Counted from the first letter of the stretch, positions 1 through 10,670 are shown. The stretch: DNA of 64,000 nt from Myotis daubentonii (GCF_963259705.1 NC_081841.1:93219059-93283058), one strand, 5' to 3'. Notes: a model not told the origin generated them from the letters alone. Made by a program: numbers and translations.

Positions 1-1461
1 ACATCACTGAAGGCCCAAGCCTTGGGGTGGGTGAAGTGGGCTAGGTTTAAGGCGCAAGTATTCCAGGCCGAGTGAGGAAAGAGCACAGGCTGTCTGGGCG
101 AAGCCAGATGCCAAGATCTCTGAGAGACACGTGAACAGAGGTCCAGAACGTAGACCACAGAGCCCAGCGGCCTCGATTTTCATTGAGCTCCGCAGTAAAC
201 TAGCTCTGTTGCTCCGAGCACGGGCTTGACCTCTGTGTGCCTTTGTTTCTGCACCTGTAAAATGGGGCTAAAACATGAGGTTTTTGAATCTTTACATCAG
301 GTTGTTGCAAAGATTAATAAACTGGCAGAGCTTGCAACAGGGCCAGAATGTGATGAGCACCATGTAAGCGCTCGCTAATATTATTAAACTGGCCACCAAG
401 CACCAGGGAAGGGGAAGGAGGAAGGTGGAGACAACAGGTCAGATCCCACAGCACGCGCACAGACAAACAGGTAAGAGCTTAGACAACCTTTGAAGACAAA
501 AGGGAAGTAGCAGACTCTTGTATACAGGTGTGCAGCAACCCAATTTTCCAAAGATTACTCTGGCTTGTGGTGTGGACATTGGATTGAAAAAGGAGTGCAG
601 TGAACAGGAAAACCTAGGTGACAGTGATCTAGGGGACAGAGGACAGTGAACTGCAGTAGATGGCAGCAGTGGGTTTGCAGAGAGAGGAAGGATTCAAGAA
701 CTATTTAGAGGTAGAATTGACAAGAGGACCGATGTGCAGTGTGAGGTAGAGTGAAGAGTCAAAAATAAACGATTTGAACTGGGTAAAGCAGGAGCCCAAT
801 AGAGAGGAGAGTGTAGCTCACTGAGCAGGAAGTAGCTGGGGGGCATTCATACAGAAATGAACAGTAGGCAGTTTGATACAGTTTAGGGATCTAAGCTAAA
901 AGTACCCATTTGGAAATCAGCTCATTAGCAGAAATCATAAGAGAGGATGTAATTACTCAGGGAGAGAGCGAAGAGATGGTACAGCCGAATGATCAATAAC
1001 ACTTGCTACTCCTTGATGATGACAGGCCCTGTTTGGTGTTCACTGAATTCAAGGCAATTTTGTTTACCATTTGAGCAAAATGAGCCTTTCCAAGCAGCAC
1101 ATATGCTGGAACTCTAGTATGTATGTTGAGCCATAACAGAGAACATAAGCACATTAAGTAAAGTAATTCTTTAAAGATGTCCTAGCCATTCTGCTACATT
1201 TCTGTCTGGTTATGTAAGAAATCCCAGGGCTGGCAGGGGCGTTAGGTGTTTTATAGGTCAGAGTTATAGAGCATAATAAAAAGTCTTCTAGGAGACCTGG
1301 AGCCAAATCTCAGATGTGAAATTGTTCTACAGCTTTAGCTAAATCACAGTTTCAAAAGATTCATTTCTGGTATCTAAAATGGGCTACTTATGCTTAAAAT
1401 CAGGCAGTAGAACTGGGAAGCTGAGGGAGGGAGGTTTTCAATTTTATTTTAAATTTTTCTG
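1..1461 (-). other. TIGAR: TIGAR intron 4 (partial), old repeat remnants
   Basis: This stretch lies downstream of TIGAR exon 4 on the minus strand, so it is intron 4; no exon 5 coding sequence could be read in it. About 190-390 looks like a decayed MIR SINE (CTGTAAAATGGGG core, then a GTAAGCGCTCGCTAATATTATTA-like end). I see no other gene, promoter or recognisable young repeat in the remainder. Confidence 0.6.
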
Positions 1462-1478
1462 TACTGTGTTAAATTCTT

Positions 1479-1703
1479 TTTTAAAAAATATATATTTTAA
1501 TGTGTTTTTTTTTAGAGAGAGGAAGGGAGAGGGATAGAGAGTTAGAAACATCAATGAGAGAGAAACACTGATCAGCTGCTTCCTACATACCTCCTACTGG
1601 GGATGTGCCTGCAACCAAGGTACATGCCCTTGACCGGAATCGAACCTGGGACCTCACAGTCCGCAGGCCGATGCTCTATCCACTGAGCCAAACCGGTTAG
1701 GGC
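1479..1703 (-). mobile_element. Ves-type tRNA SINE
   Basis: The minus-strand Ves head (GGCTCAGTGGATAGAGCAT, read as its complement near 1670-1700) and an A/T-rich tail at 1479-1515 are visible. It is flanked by a 17-bp target-site duplication TACTGTGTTAAATTCTT at 1462-1478 and 1704-1720, showing LINE-mediated insertion into TIGAR intron 4. Confidence 0.93.
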
Positions 1704-1771
1704 TACTGTGTTAAATTCTTACAAATATACCTTGCACTTTTATAATTTAAGATGTATATCATATGATTTCA

Positions 1772-2038
1772 CCTGGCCGGGAGATGCAGTTGGTTGGAAC
1801 ATTATCTCATACACCAAAAAGGTTGTGGGTTCTATTCCTGGTCAGGGCACATACCTAGGTTGCTGCAGGTTCGATCCCCGGTTGGGGAGCATTCAAGAGG
1901 CAACCGTTCAATGTTGCTCTTTCACATCTCTCTGCTCCCCACCTTCCCCTCTCCCTCTCTCTCTCTCTCTCAAAAAAAAAAAAAAAAAAAAAAAATCAAT
2001 GAACATATCCTTGGGTGAGGATTAAAAAATTTTTAAAA
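1772..2038 (+). mobile_element. Ves-related tRNA SINE, variant tail
   Basis: A tRNA-derived head (CCTGGCCGGGAGATGCAGTT) with a B box (GGTTCGATCCC) is followed by a CT-rich stretch, a 23-base A run and the tail ATATCCTTGGGTGAGGATTA. The same tail occurs at 44738-45026, 48347-48591 and 48833-49121, which marks one SINE subfamily. The head is more diverged than in the other copies. Confidence 0.85.
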
Positions 2039-2050
2039 ATGTATATCATG

Positions 2051-2274
2051 GCCGAAACTGGTTTGGCTCAGTGGATAGAGCGTTGGCCTGCGGACTGGAA
2101 GGTCCCAGGTTCGATTCCGGTCAAGGGCATGTACCTGGGTTGCGGGCACATCCCCAGTGGGAGGTGTGCAGGAGGCAGCTGATCGATGTTTCTCTCTCAT
2201 CGATGTTTCTAACTCTCTGTCTCTCTCCCTTTCTCTCTGTAAAAAATCAATAAAATATATTAAAAAAAAAAAAA
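2051..2274 (+). mobile_element. Ves-type tRNA SINE
   Basis: Typical Ves copy: GGTTTGGCTCAGTGGATAGAGC, B-box GGTTCGATTCC, pyrimidine-rich segment, AATCAATAAAATATATTAAAA tail. Target-site duplication ATGTATATCATG at 2039-2050 and 2275-2286. Confidence 0.95.
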
Positions 2275-2301
2275 ATGTATATCATGATTTTAATCTATAT
2301 A

Positions 2302-2591
2302 TCTATATATACTAGAATATGCTAATTAACTGGGACACTGTGGCGGGTCGAACGGACAGAAAGAGGTTGCACACGGAGCGTCAGGGGCGGGGCGCAGGGG
2401 CCTCCCCGCACCTGGGCTGGGGGAGGGCCTAATCAGAAGTGGCCGCGGCTGCTTCAAGGGCCAGAGAGGGAGGCAGGGCCGACCAGCAGCGGTGGTGGCT
2501 GCTGCGGGGCCCAGGGAGCGAGGCAGGGCCTGACCGGAGACTCGAGGGTGTACAGTGCTGCACAATTTCGAATCGCACGCTGGGCTCCTAG
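2302..2591 (+). mobile_element. HeliBat-like non-autonomous Helitron
   Basis: It begins with TC (TCTATATATACTAG..ATGCTAATTAA) after an A and ends with a hairpin region (GTGCTGCACAATTTCGAATCGCAC) followed by CTCCTAG before a T. These are Helitron termini (5' TC, 3' CTRR, insertion between A and T without target duplication). The interior is GC-rich. Confidence 0.8.
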
Positions 2592-2771
2592 TAGTTAAAT
2601 AAGATACTATCTATGCTATCTCTGAGAGTATGTAACAGTGACTATTACAGCACAGATTCTCAACAAATGTTAGCTGTTTCCATACTTCTAGCAGTAATTA
2701 ATTTTTAGCCATATGATAACCTGAGGTAGTTGTTGATGACTATGGCAAAGAATAATACATAAGCTACTTAC

Positions 2772-2849
2772 TCTTTCTCGAAGTCTTGAATCATACTTCA
2801 CTGTCATATGTTGGCAACATTTGTTCTTCTCCAAAATCCCATGCACTGT
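2772..2849 (-). CDS. TIGAR: TIGAR exon 4 (fructose-2,6-bisphosphatase-like regulator)
   Basis: This 78-bp exon reads 26 in-frame codons on the minus strand, [10 protein letters not shown] at the start and [10 protein letters not shown] at the end, matching TIGAR just after the SSDLMRTKQ segment of exon 3. It is bounded by a good acceptor (TTTTCAG just above 2849) and a consensus donor GTAAGT (2766-2771). Both junctions are phase 0. The segment belongs to the histidine-phosphatase fold between the N-terminal RHG motif and the catalytic glutamate, which lies in exon 5 outside the window. Several residues differ from the human protein as I remember it (for example NKCCQH for RSKFCKD-type residues), but the [10 protein letters not shown] core that leads toward the catalytic region is unchanged. 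Confidence 0.93.
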
Positions 2850-3240
2850 CTGAAAATCGAAAGATAACTGTTTCTCTTCTCATAAAAATAATCATTCTGG
2901 CCAAGACATCAAAATAATACATACCTTCTTAATGAATAAAAAAGAACTAGAAATCATTTTCCTTTGTAAAAGTTACCTCTCGGTACTGCTCATCCTTTCT
3001 CTCTTCATGACAGATTTTCATATTTCCTTCTACCCTAATTTCTAATTCAGCAGTCAGCAAATTATAGGCTATATAGACCATCACTTTTTGTGAACAGTTT
3101 TATTAGAAAACAGCCATTTACGTATTGTTTAGGCTGCTTTCACAGTACTACGCAGAGTTGAACAGCTGTGACTGAGACCACATGACCCACCTAACTTAAA
3201 ATACTTACTCTCTGGCTCTTTATAGAAAAGGTTCTGGTTC
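2850..3240 (-). other. TIGAR: TIGAR intron 3, no feature seen
   Basis: AT-rich intronic sequence immediately 5' of exon 4 on the minus strand. It includes the polypyrimidine tract of the exon 4 acceptor; otherwise I see nothing recognisable. Confidence 0.6.
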
Positions 3241-3249
3241 ATTAATCTC

Positions 3250-3920
3250 CATTCAGGGTGTCTAAATTGCTGTTAAACCCAATGAGTCTTAATTTTAGTA
3301 GTATTTTCAGTTCTAGAATTTGCATTTGATTTTTGTACTTTCCTGTTCTCTGCTGAAATTCTCAATGCTTTTACCTCTGCATTAAATGGTTATTTTAAAG
3401 CCTTTGTGTGATAACTCCCATTATCAGCTAACTGCCATGGCTACTTCTGTTGCCTTTTGTACTTATTTATTTTTGTTTCCTTCTCATTGTGTGCTTGGTT
3501 ACTTTTAATGGACAAGGGACAGTGTATTTGCAAAACTAGTAATTTAAGTCCACAACCAGCCTTATTTTTTAATACCCTACCCACAAATTAGACATTATCA
3601 TTGTTACTGTTTTATATTATAAATAGTTGTTTATATTGACCTAAACCTTTACTAATTTCTTTGCTCATTCTTTTCTAAAACTCATACGTTCCTTTTGGAA
3701 TTATTTTTCTTCTCTTATCCTGTGAAAGTTCTTTACTTTCAAGCCTATTTGTCTGAAATGCTCTCATTTCACCTCCACTAGAAAACATTTTGCTGGATAT
3801 AAAACTCTAGGTTAATCCTACTGTCTCTCAGCATATTAAAAAAATTACTGATACTGTCAAATTGGTTGATAGCCTAATATTGGTGTTTAGTACATGATAC
3901 TTTTCCTTTCTATTCTTTGG
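3250..3920 (-). repeat. Old L1/HAL1 ORF1-region remnant, antisense
   Basis: Phrases such as TTTTCAGTTCTAGAATTTGCATTTGATT and TTTTGCTGGATATAAAACTCTAGG are typical of the complement of an ancient L1 or HAL1 ORF1 region. No open frame survives. The match is from memory and the boundaries are approximate. Confidence 0.45.
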
Positions 3921-3928
3921 AGTTTTGC

Positions 3929-4090
3929 AACATAAGACACTGGGTGATAGGGGAGGCTAGGGGACTGTCTAGGGCGGGGGGATAAAATGGATACATATGT
4001 AATACCCTTTGTAATACTTTAAGCAATAAAAAAAAAAAAATAAAAAAATAAAAAAATAAAAAAAATAAAGAAAAAAAAAAAAAAAAAAAT
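3929..4090 (+). mobile_element. Severely 5'-truncated L1 (3' UTR plus A-rich tail)
   Basis: ATAAGACACTGGGTGATAGGGG through GTAATACTTTAAGCAATAAA is nearly identical to the 3' UTR of the longer L1 at 8895-9721. It ends in an A-rich tail with regular T interruptions (4029-4089). Only about 100 bp of L1 body is present. Confidence 0.85.
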
Positions 4091-4632
4091 AAATGTAGAT
4101 GTAGAGTTTTCTTTATGCTGTGTTTTGTTACACTTTCTGGATCTGATAATTTGTAGAATTATCAGCTTTGTCCCAAGAAACCTTTATAAAGATTTTCCTC
4201 GTTTTCTTTTTTTCTTAATTTAATTTTTAATTGTTGACATTATAGATGTCACCCATTTGACCCCCTCCATCTAGACCCCACCCTCCCATCCCTCTGGCCC
4301 TCACCACATTGTTGTCTGTGTCCATGGAGTATGCACGTATGTTCTTTGACTATTCTCTTCACCTTCTTTGATCCCACCTGCTGACCTCTCCCCCACCCCC
4401 AATCTGTCAGTCTGTACCATGTATCCATGTCTCTGGTTCTATTTTGTTTGTCAATTAATTTTTTTCATCAGGTTCCATATAGAAGTGAGATTATATAGTA
4501 TTTTTCTCTGACTGGCTTATTTCCCTTAGCATTATAATCTCCAGGTCCATCCATGTTGTCATAAAAGGCAAGAGTTCATTCCTTTTTACAGCCACATAGT
4601 ATTCTATTGTGTAAATATACCACATCTTTTTT

Positions 4633-4849
4633 TAAAAATATATTATATTGATTTTTTAACAGCGAGGAAGGGAGAGGGATAGAGAGTTAGAAACATCAAT
4701 GGGAGAGAAACATCGATTAGCTGCCCCCCGTACACCCCTGCACTGGGGATGCACCTGCAACCAAGGTACATGCCCTTGACCAGAATCGAACCTGGGACCC
4801 TTCAGTCCGCAGGCCGACGCTCTATCCACTGAGCCAAACCAGTTAGGGT
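4633..4849 (-). mobile_element. Ves-type tRNA SINE nested in L1
   Basis: Minus-strand Ves copy with a full tRNA-like head. The L1 target TACCACATCTTTTTT occurs on both sides (about 4618 and 4851), proving insertion into an already resident L1. Confidence 0.93.
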
Positions 4850-4918
4850 GTACCACATCTTTTTTATCCACTACTCTACTGATGGGCACTTGGGCTATTT
4901 CCAGATCTTGGCTACTTA

Positions 4919-5267
4919 TCTATACTAATAATAGGTAATATGCTAATTAGACCAGACATCTTCCGGACGTCCTCCCAGACAAAGCCACGGTGGTGGGGCT
5001 GAGGCAGATAGAGGCAATCAGGCAGGCAGAGAGCGGTTAGGGGCAATTAGGCCGGCAGGGGAGCAGTTAGGAACATCAGGCAGGCAGGCAGAGGCGGTTA
5101 GAGGTGATCAGGCAGGCAGGTAGGTGAGCGGTTGGGAGCCAGTGGTTCTGGATTGCGAGAGGGATGTCCGACTGCCGGTTTAGGGGTCCCGGATTGGAGA
5201 GGGTGCAGGCCAGGCTGAGGGTCCCCACCCCCATCCCATGCACAAATTTCATGCACCAGGCCTCTAG
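4919..5267 (+). mobile_element. HeliBat-like Helitron nested in L1
   Basis: Starts TCTATACTAATAATAGG and GTAATATGCTAATTAG, ends with the hairpin ATGCACAAATTTCATGCACC and then AGGCCTCTAG, inserted between A4918 and T5268 of the L1 sequence with no target duplication. The interior has irregular GGCAGGCAG / GCGGTTAGGGGCAATTAGG repeats, also seen in the Helitron at 10196. Confidence 0.92.
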
Positions 5268-5569
5268 TTGCAAATAATGATGTTATGAACATACAGGTAC
5301 ATATATTCTAATTGGTGTTTTGGGATTCTTAGGAAATAGTCCCAGAAGTGGGATCACTAGGTGAAAAGGTAGTTCCACTTTAATTTTTTTTAGGAAACTC
5401 CATACTGTTTTCCACTGTGCCTGCACCAGTCTGCATTCCCACCAACAGTATACTAGGGTTCCCTTTTCTCTACATCCTCACCAGCACTTATTGGCTGATT
5501 TACTGATGGTAGCCATTCTGGCAGGTGTGAGGCAATATCTCAATGTGTCTTCTGTGGGTTTTTATTTTT

Positions 5570-6250
5570 TAAATAGAATTTTTATAAATTTAGCTTTTAG
5601 GTTAGTTCTATAATCAATCATAAGTTAATGTTTGTGTTATGTGAGGTAAGAGTCAAAGCTCATGTTTTTCCATATGGATAGCCCAATGTTTCAGCACCTT
5701 TTATAGAAAAGATTACCCTTTCAATCACTAAATTAGCTTGGTACCTTTGTCAAAACCCTAAACCAAAAACAGTCAAAAAAAATAACTGACCATAAAAATA
5801 TCGTGCTATTTTAGGTCCCTCAACTTTTGCTTGAGAGAAAGTCTTTATTTCACCTAATTTTTCAAAGAATTTTCACTGGGTAAATATTTGGGAAAATTTT
5901 AGTCATTACTTATTCAAATTATTTGTTTTAACCCTCATACTCATGCCCCACTTCTCTTTTGGGATTTCAACTACATGTAAATTAAATTGCTTAATGTCAT
6001 ACTATACTTCTCTGAGACTTTTCAATGTTCCTTTTCTAGTCTTTTTTCCTTTTTACAACTTTAAAATATTGTTTCTATGTCTTCATGTTCACTGATCTCT
6101 TCTTCGACAGTATCTATTCTGCTGTTAATTCTATCCCATAACATTTTCATTTCAGAATATTGTATTTTTCATCTATAGAAGATAAATTTGATTCTTTTAT
6201 TCTCTATTTCTTTCCTCATTACGTTCCTCTAAGGGTAGTTTAGCCTCACT
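5570..6250 (-). repeat. Old L1/HAL1 remnant, antisense
   Basis: Blocks such as TTCACTGATCTCTTC, TCTATTCTGCTGTTAATTC and CATTTCAGAATATTGTATTTTTCA resemble the complement of ancient L1/HAL1 ORF1. Coding potential is lost. Edges are approximate; 6250-6530 holds nothing I recognise. Confidence 0.45.
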
Positions 6251-6542
6251 TATTAAAGGTGTAATACTATGACAACTCTACTCTATGCTCTATGCATTCA
6301 ATGAAATCTCTCCACTTTAGCTGATGGGAAATCAAATTGAGCTCTAGGAATTGTTCAGCTTACAACTTCCCCAGCAATTGCTCTCCCCCCTGAAGTTGTG
6401 TTTTGTCTGGCCACAGGCAGTTACACCATACACGTGTGCAAATTAAGTCCACCAAAGATTCAAGGGGATCCCTACACACATTTCTACACTTCTTTTTGTG
6501 CAGCTCTCTCTTCCAGTACTCTGCTCCATAAATGTTAGTTAC

Positions 6543-6760
6543 GCCCTAACTGGTTTGGCTCAGTGGATAGAATGTCGGCCTGCGGACTAAAGGGTCCCAG
6601 GTTCGATTCCGGTCAAGGGCATGTACCTTGGTTGCGGGCACATACCCAGTAGGAGGTGTGCAGGAGGCAGCTGATCGATGTTTCTCTCTCATCGATTTTC
6701 TAACTCTCTATCCCTCTCCCTTCCTTTCTGTAAAAAATCAATAAAATATTTTTTTAAAAA
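6543..6760 (+). mobile_element. Ves-type tRNA SINE
   Basis: GCCCTAACTGGTTTGGCTCAG head through AATCAATAAAATATTTTTTT tail. Target-site duplication AATGTTAGTTAC at 6531-6542 and 6761-6772. Confidence 0.95.
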
Positions 6761-6772
6761 AATGTTAGTTAC

Positions 6773-7486
6773 TTAACCTTTCCAAGCTCTATCACCTAAC
6801 TCACTGAGACCATTGGGCTCTATGTGGCTTCTCCTACCATAGTCTGGGAATTGTTTCAGCAGAAAAGTCAGGACAATCCTAGGGCTCACCTCGTTTGTTT
6901 CACTTCTTTTGGGGATCATAAACCCACATTGCCTGAAGTCCAATATCTGAAAACAGTTTTTCACAAAGTTTGTCCTATTTTCTAGTTATTCATGTGGGAA
7001 GGCTAAACCCAGCCCTGTTATTCCCTCGTAATTGTCACAAAATTGTCCTTCCATTGAGCTTTTAGAAGTTGACTTGGGTCCTTTTTAAATCTCTAGGTAA
7101 TTTTTATACCAATCTGTTCCCTAAAGATATTTAAGATACTTCAAAAAATGTCTCGTATTTATAGTTATTGTTTTTTAACTGTATCTAGTAATTCCAACAT
7201 CTGATGCCTTTGTGTGTTAAATTCTCCTGCCTATTGTTTCTCCTGACTTTCTCTCTCGACACCTTCTTTGTCTTTTTTTTAGATAGCTTTTCTCAAGCTA
7301 CTCTAATTTAAAATTTACCAAAATAAAATAAAGTACAATGGGAAAAAAAAGTTCTGTTGAGGAGAGGGGAATATTGGGGGTAGTCTGTATGTGATTTAAT
7401 TCCCTATGAATTCTGGTAGCAGATTTTTCAAGGTTACACTGGTGAAACTTTTGACTCATCACCCTAAACCTTCACTCTAAACTTAC
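6773..7486 (-). other. TIGAR: TIGAR intron 3, mostly featureless
   Basis: Intronic DNA adjoining exon 3. A short block near 7150-7260 (TAGTAATTCCAACATCTGATG) may be another old L1 piece. The exon 3 donor GTAAGT occupies 7481-7486 on the minus strand. Nothing else is visible. Confidence 0.5.
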
Positions 7487-7608
7487 CTGCTTTGTCCTCA
7501 TGAGATCACTGGAGAAAACATGAGTAAACTTCACATTATTAAGAAATAGACCAGCAGCAGCTGCTTGTTTAAATCCAGTTTCTGAAAGAGGCTCATCTAC
7601 TCCTTGTC
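7487..7608 (-). CDS. TIGAR: TIGAR exon 3
   Basis: TIGAR is a histidine-phosphatase-superfamily protein that lowers fructose-2,6-bisphosphate and diverts glucose toward the pentose-phosphate pathway. This exon gives GA plus 40 codons; with the G that closes exon 2 it reads [20 protein letters not shown], then [21 protein letters not shown]. That is almost identical to the human protein (G/I and V/A type changes only) and includes the SSDLMRT segment that carries the phosphate-binding arginine. The acceptor is CCCACAG (ending at 7609) and the donor is GTAAGT (7481-7486). Intron phases are 1 at entry and 0 at exit. A longer open frame continues into the intron on the 5' side, but the splice sites and the join to exon 2 define the true limits. 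Confidence 0.97.
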
Positions 7609-7769
7609 CTGTGGGATTAAGAAAAGAAAGAATATCATTCAGAAATATAAGATGCAAATTAACTCACATGTAAGAGACTATAAATGCATTTATTTATATT
7701 TTATTGAAATATTTCCTTGGGTACTTTTCCACATAACATTCCAGAGAACTGACCAGTAAAATTAAGCTA

Positions 7770-8681
7770 TCTTATCTAATAAAAGAGAAATATGTAAATT
7801 GACCTTCACTTCACAACACCAACAGCCAATCAGGAGTGAGTACGTAAATTAACCTGACAAAGATGGTGGTAGCCCCACCCCTGGCTGCTCTGAGCAGCGT
7901 GCCTCCTCAGGGCCTCCCTGCCGCATTCCACACCTGTCAACCGTCCTTGCAGCCTCCCTGTGGCCCAGCCCCCAGCCTCAGAGACAACCCTCTGGTGCCT
8001 GAGGTCATAGCTCCCGGAGTCTGGCGTCTCCCCCCACCCCACCACTGCCGCACTGCTCTGGTAAACAAAACCCTAGCTTTGGAGCAGCCCTGCAGGTGCA
8101 GACGCTCATGGGAGCTTGCCCAGTGCACAGTTAGTGCACCCCGGGAGCCCCGGGCCAGCCAAGGGGCGATGGTGACGGCCCTGGCGGCAGCGGCTGGCGG
8201 CTCAGCTTTGTTTTGAATAGATGAAAGAGGCCACCTACACAGTAACCCAAATTATCAGACCTCCCTCCTCCCTATCTCGCCGAATCAAGAGGGGCGGGGA
8301 GATGGGCGTGGAGGGAGGGCGGGCGGGCGGGCGGGCAGGAGGAGGAGGGCGGAGGAGGAAGAGGATGAGGAAGAGGGCCAGTTGCATCCCACTTTCACAA
8401 TGGGAAAGTGAAACGCATGAGCGCACCCAACTTCTCCAGTCCTCCCCGCCTGCCTCGCTCCCCCCACCTCTTCCCCTCCTCGCCGTTCTGCGAGCGCCAG
8501 CGCTGCACAGAGGAACTCTCCCGAGAAGGAGGGCCAGGAGGAAGCGGCGCCGGAGTGCGCAGGGCTTGCCACTGCCACTGCCACTGCCACTGCACAGGCT
8601 GCCAGAGAAAGCCCCCCATCACCGGCAGCCAGGGGAAGAAAGGCCTATACTTGCATGAATCTTTGTGCATCGGACTTCTAG
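7770..8681 (+). mobile_element. Long HeliBat-like Helitron with CpG-rich cargo
   Basis: A 912-bp element in TIGAR intron 2. The 5' end is TCTTATCTAATAAAAGAG after an A, followed by AGATGGTGG; the 3' end is TTGCATGAATCTTTGTGCATC hairpin-like sequence, then GGACTTCTAG before a T. Between about 8080 and 8640 the interior is much richer in CpG and GC than any flank, with GGGCGGGG boxes, a (GGGC)n run, a purine-rich GAGGAGG tract and a (CACTGC)n run. The cargo is unlike the other Helitrons here and could be captured host promoter/exon DNA. Long open frames here occur on both strands and follow GC content, so I do not call a gene. Confidence 0.85.
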
Positions 8682-8894
8682 TAATCCTATAAAAGGCTCA
8701 AGTATGCAAATTTTTCCGAAAGAATGTTTGCCTAATGGGAATTATATGATAAAAATTCAACTGTCTCAAGCTTTCCACTTTCACATTTTCCTATTCCTTC
8801 AGTATCTATATTTTGTTAATGCTGGCTCCTATCTCGTGTTCTCAACTTAGGTGTTATATTTGGGTGATAGGATCATCACCTAAGAAAGTTTTCC

Positions 8895-9721
8895 ACATGC
8901 TCAAAGTCACTAATCATCCGAGAGATGCAAATCAAAACAGCAATGAGGTACCACCTTACACCTGTCAGAATGGCTATCATCAACAAATCAACAAACGACA
9001 AGTGCTGGAGAGGATGTGGAGAAAAAGGAACACTTGTGCACTGCTGGTGGGAATGCAGACTGGTGCAGCCACTATGGAAGACAGTATGGAGTTTCCTTAA
9101 AAAACTGAAAATGGAACTCCCATTTGACCCTGTGATCCCACTTCTAGGAATATATCCCAAGAAACCAGAAACACCAATCAGAAAGCATATATGCACCCCT
9201 ATGTTCATAGCAGCACAATTCACCATAGCTAAGATCTGGAAACAGCCTAAGTGCCCATCAGTAGATGAATGGATTAGAAAACTGTGGTACATCTACACGA
9301 TGGAATACTATGCTGCTGTAAAAAGGAAGGAACTCTTACCATTTGCAACGTCATGGATGGAACTGGAGAGCATTATGCTAAGTGAAATAAGCCAGTCAAT
9401 AAAGGAAAAATACCACATGATCTCACTCATTCATGGACAATAGAGACCATTATAAACTTTTGAACAATAATAGATACAGAGGCAGAGCTGCCTCAAACAG
9501 ATTGTCAAACTGCAGCGGGAAGGCCGGGGAGGGTTGGGGGGCAGGAGGTAGGGGGGTAAGAGATCAACTAAAGGACTTGTATGCACGCATATAAGCATAA
9601 CCAATGGACATAAGACACTGGGGGATAGGGGAGGCTAGGGGGACTGTCTAGGGCAGGGGGATAAAATGGACACATATGTAATACCCTTTGTAATACTTTA
9701 AGCAATTAAAAAAAAAAAAAA
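8895..9721 (+). mobile_element. 5'-truncated L1, ORF2 C-terminus and 3' UTR
   Basis: The frame from 8925 to 9443 encodes the C-terminal part of an L1 ORF2 protein (172 codons from an internal Met; motifs [16 protein letters not shown] and [13 protein letters not shown]). This is the cysteine-rich end of ORF2p. A short 3' UTR with a G-rich segment (9515-9560) and GTAATACTTTAAGCAATT precedes the poly(A) at 9709-9723. The target-site duplication AAGAAAGTTTTCC lies at 8882-8894 and 9722-9734. The reverse transcriptase and endonuclease domains are missing, so it cannot move by itself; the open frame suggests a young insertion. Confidence 0.93.
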
Positions 9722-9734
9722 AAGAAAGTTTTCC

Positions 9735-10195
9735 CTTGATCTCCATTGGCCAAATGCTCCGTATTGTATTACTTTCCCCTCCCTCACACCCTTCTCCATT
9801 TTCACTTAAAAAATACTTTATTTCCATTAGATACTCTGAAGGATTATCCTACTACAAAAGAACTAGAGAGAGAGAGAGACAGAGAGACAGAGAGAGAGAG
9901 ACAGAGAGAGAGATGTGCATTCCTGGGCTCACAGGATATAAGGAAAAAGAAAATCTCCATGAGACAAAGCAAAAGAATCCAAAAAACCCTGAGCATAAGA
10001 AAATGGAGTTGCTGTGATATTAGCACAGGGGTGGGGCAGGGGGTGGGGTGGGGGGTAAGGCTGACTGACACAGCAAGGTGGGAGAACTGGAGAACTGCAC
10101 TGAATATTCCTGGAAATCAGGGAGCCTGTAAGGGAGGCTAATGCAATTTCAAGTCAGCAGTAAAATAAAATGCAAATCCTTTTCAGAGGAAATCA
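9735..10195 (-). other. TIGAR: TIGAR intron 2 with a GA microsatellite
   Basis: Intronic DNA with an interrupted (GA)n/(GACA)n tract at about 9865-9912 and a short G-rich segment (GGGGTGGGGCAGGGGGTGGG) near 10028-10050. No gene or transposon recognised. Confidence 0.55.
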
Positions 10196-10455
10196 TCTAT
10201 ACTAATAAAAGGGTAATATGCTAATTAGACCAGATAGACTGGACATCTTCTGGACATCCTTCCGGACAAAGCCATGGTGGCAGGGGCCAAGGCAGAGGAG
10301 GTTAGGGGCAATCAGGCAGGCAGGCAGGCGAGCAATTAGGAGCCAGCAGTCCTGGATTGCAAGAGGGATGTCCCAGATTGGAGAGGATACAGGCTGGGCT
10401 GAGGGACCATGCCACTCCCCCACACACACACAAATTTTGTGCACCGGGCCTCTAA
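10196..10455 (+). mobile_element. HeliBat-like Helitron with CTAA terminus
   Basis: TCTATACTAATAAAAGG head with GTAATATGCTAATTAGACC, 3' hairpin around CACAAATTTTGTGCACC, end GGGCCTCTAA before a T. It is a close relative of the element at 4919, but the last base is A instead of G. Confidence 0.88.
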
Positions 10456-10670
10456 TTCTCAATAAAGGCTAACAAGTTTTCTATTAATTTAGAGCAAATA
10501 ATAGTTTAGTCAAAGACTTAATCACACAAGAAATTAATCCATCATGAATGGAAATCATAAAAATCATAACAGATTTAGAACCAGTAACACTTCTAATATT
10601 GAAATCAGAAAATACAGACTATAAAATAAGATTAAGGCAGAATGACAAAAATGAGCAAACACAAACTCAT

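Larger units (their letters stand above)
4205..5560 (-). mobile_element. L1 3' end, antisense, with nested SINE and Helitron
   Basis: The complement of an L1 3' terminal region: the AATTTTTAATTGTTGACATTATAG side near 4210 through the conserved ORF2-end block near 5380-5560 (complement of CACACCTGCCAGAATGGC). It is interrupted by a Ves SINE (about 4633-4849) and a Helitron (4919-5267). The reading frame is not preserved. Confidence 0.8.

Noticed and set aside
2051..2130. tRNA genes (A and B box sequences in many Ves copies)
   Set aside because: They are tRNA-derived SINE heads with SINE bodies, tails and target duplications; no cloverleaf with a proper acceptor stem.
1..2700. TIGAR exon 5
   Set aside because: I searched the left part on the minus strand for the expected continuation after RLRER and found none; it must lie outside the window.
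7863..8658. Overlapping open frames on both strands (up to about 145 codons) in the GC-rich block
   Set aside because: They lie inside a Helitron, occur on both strands, show low-complexity composition and match no protein I know; high GC explains the lack of stops.
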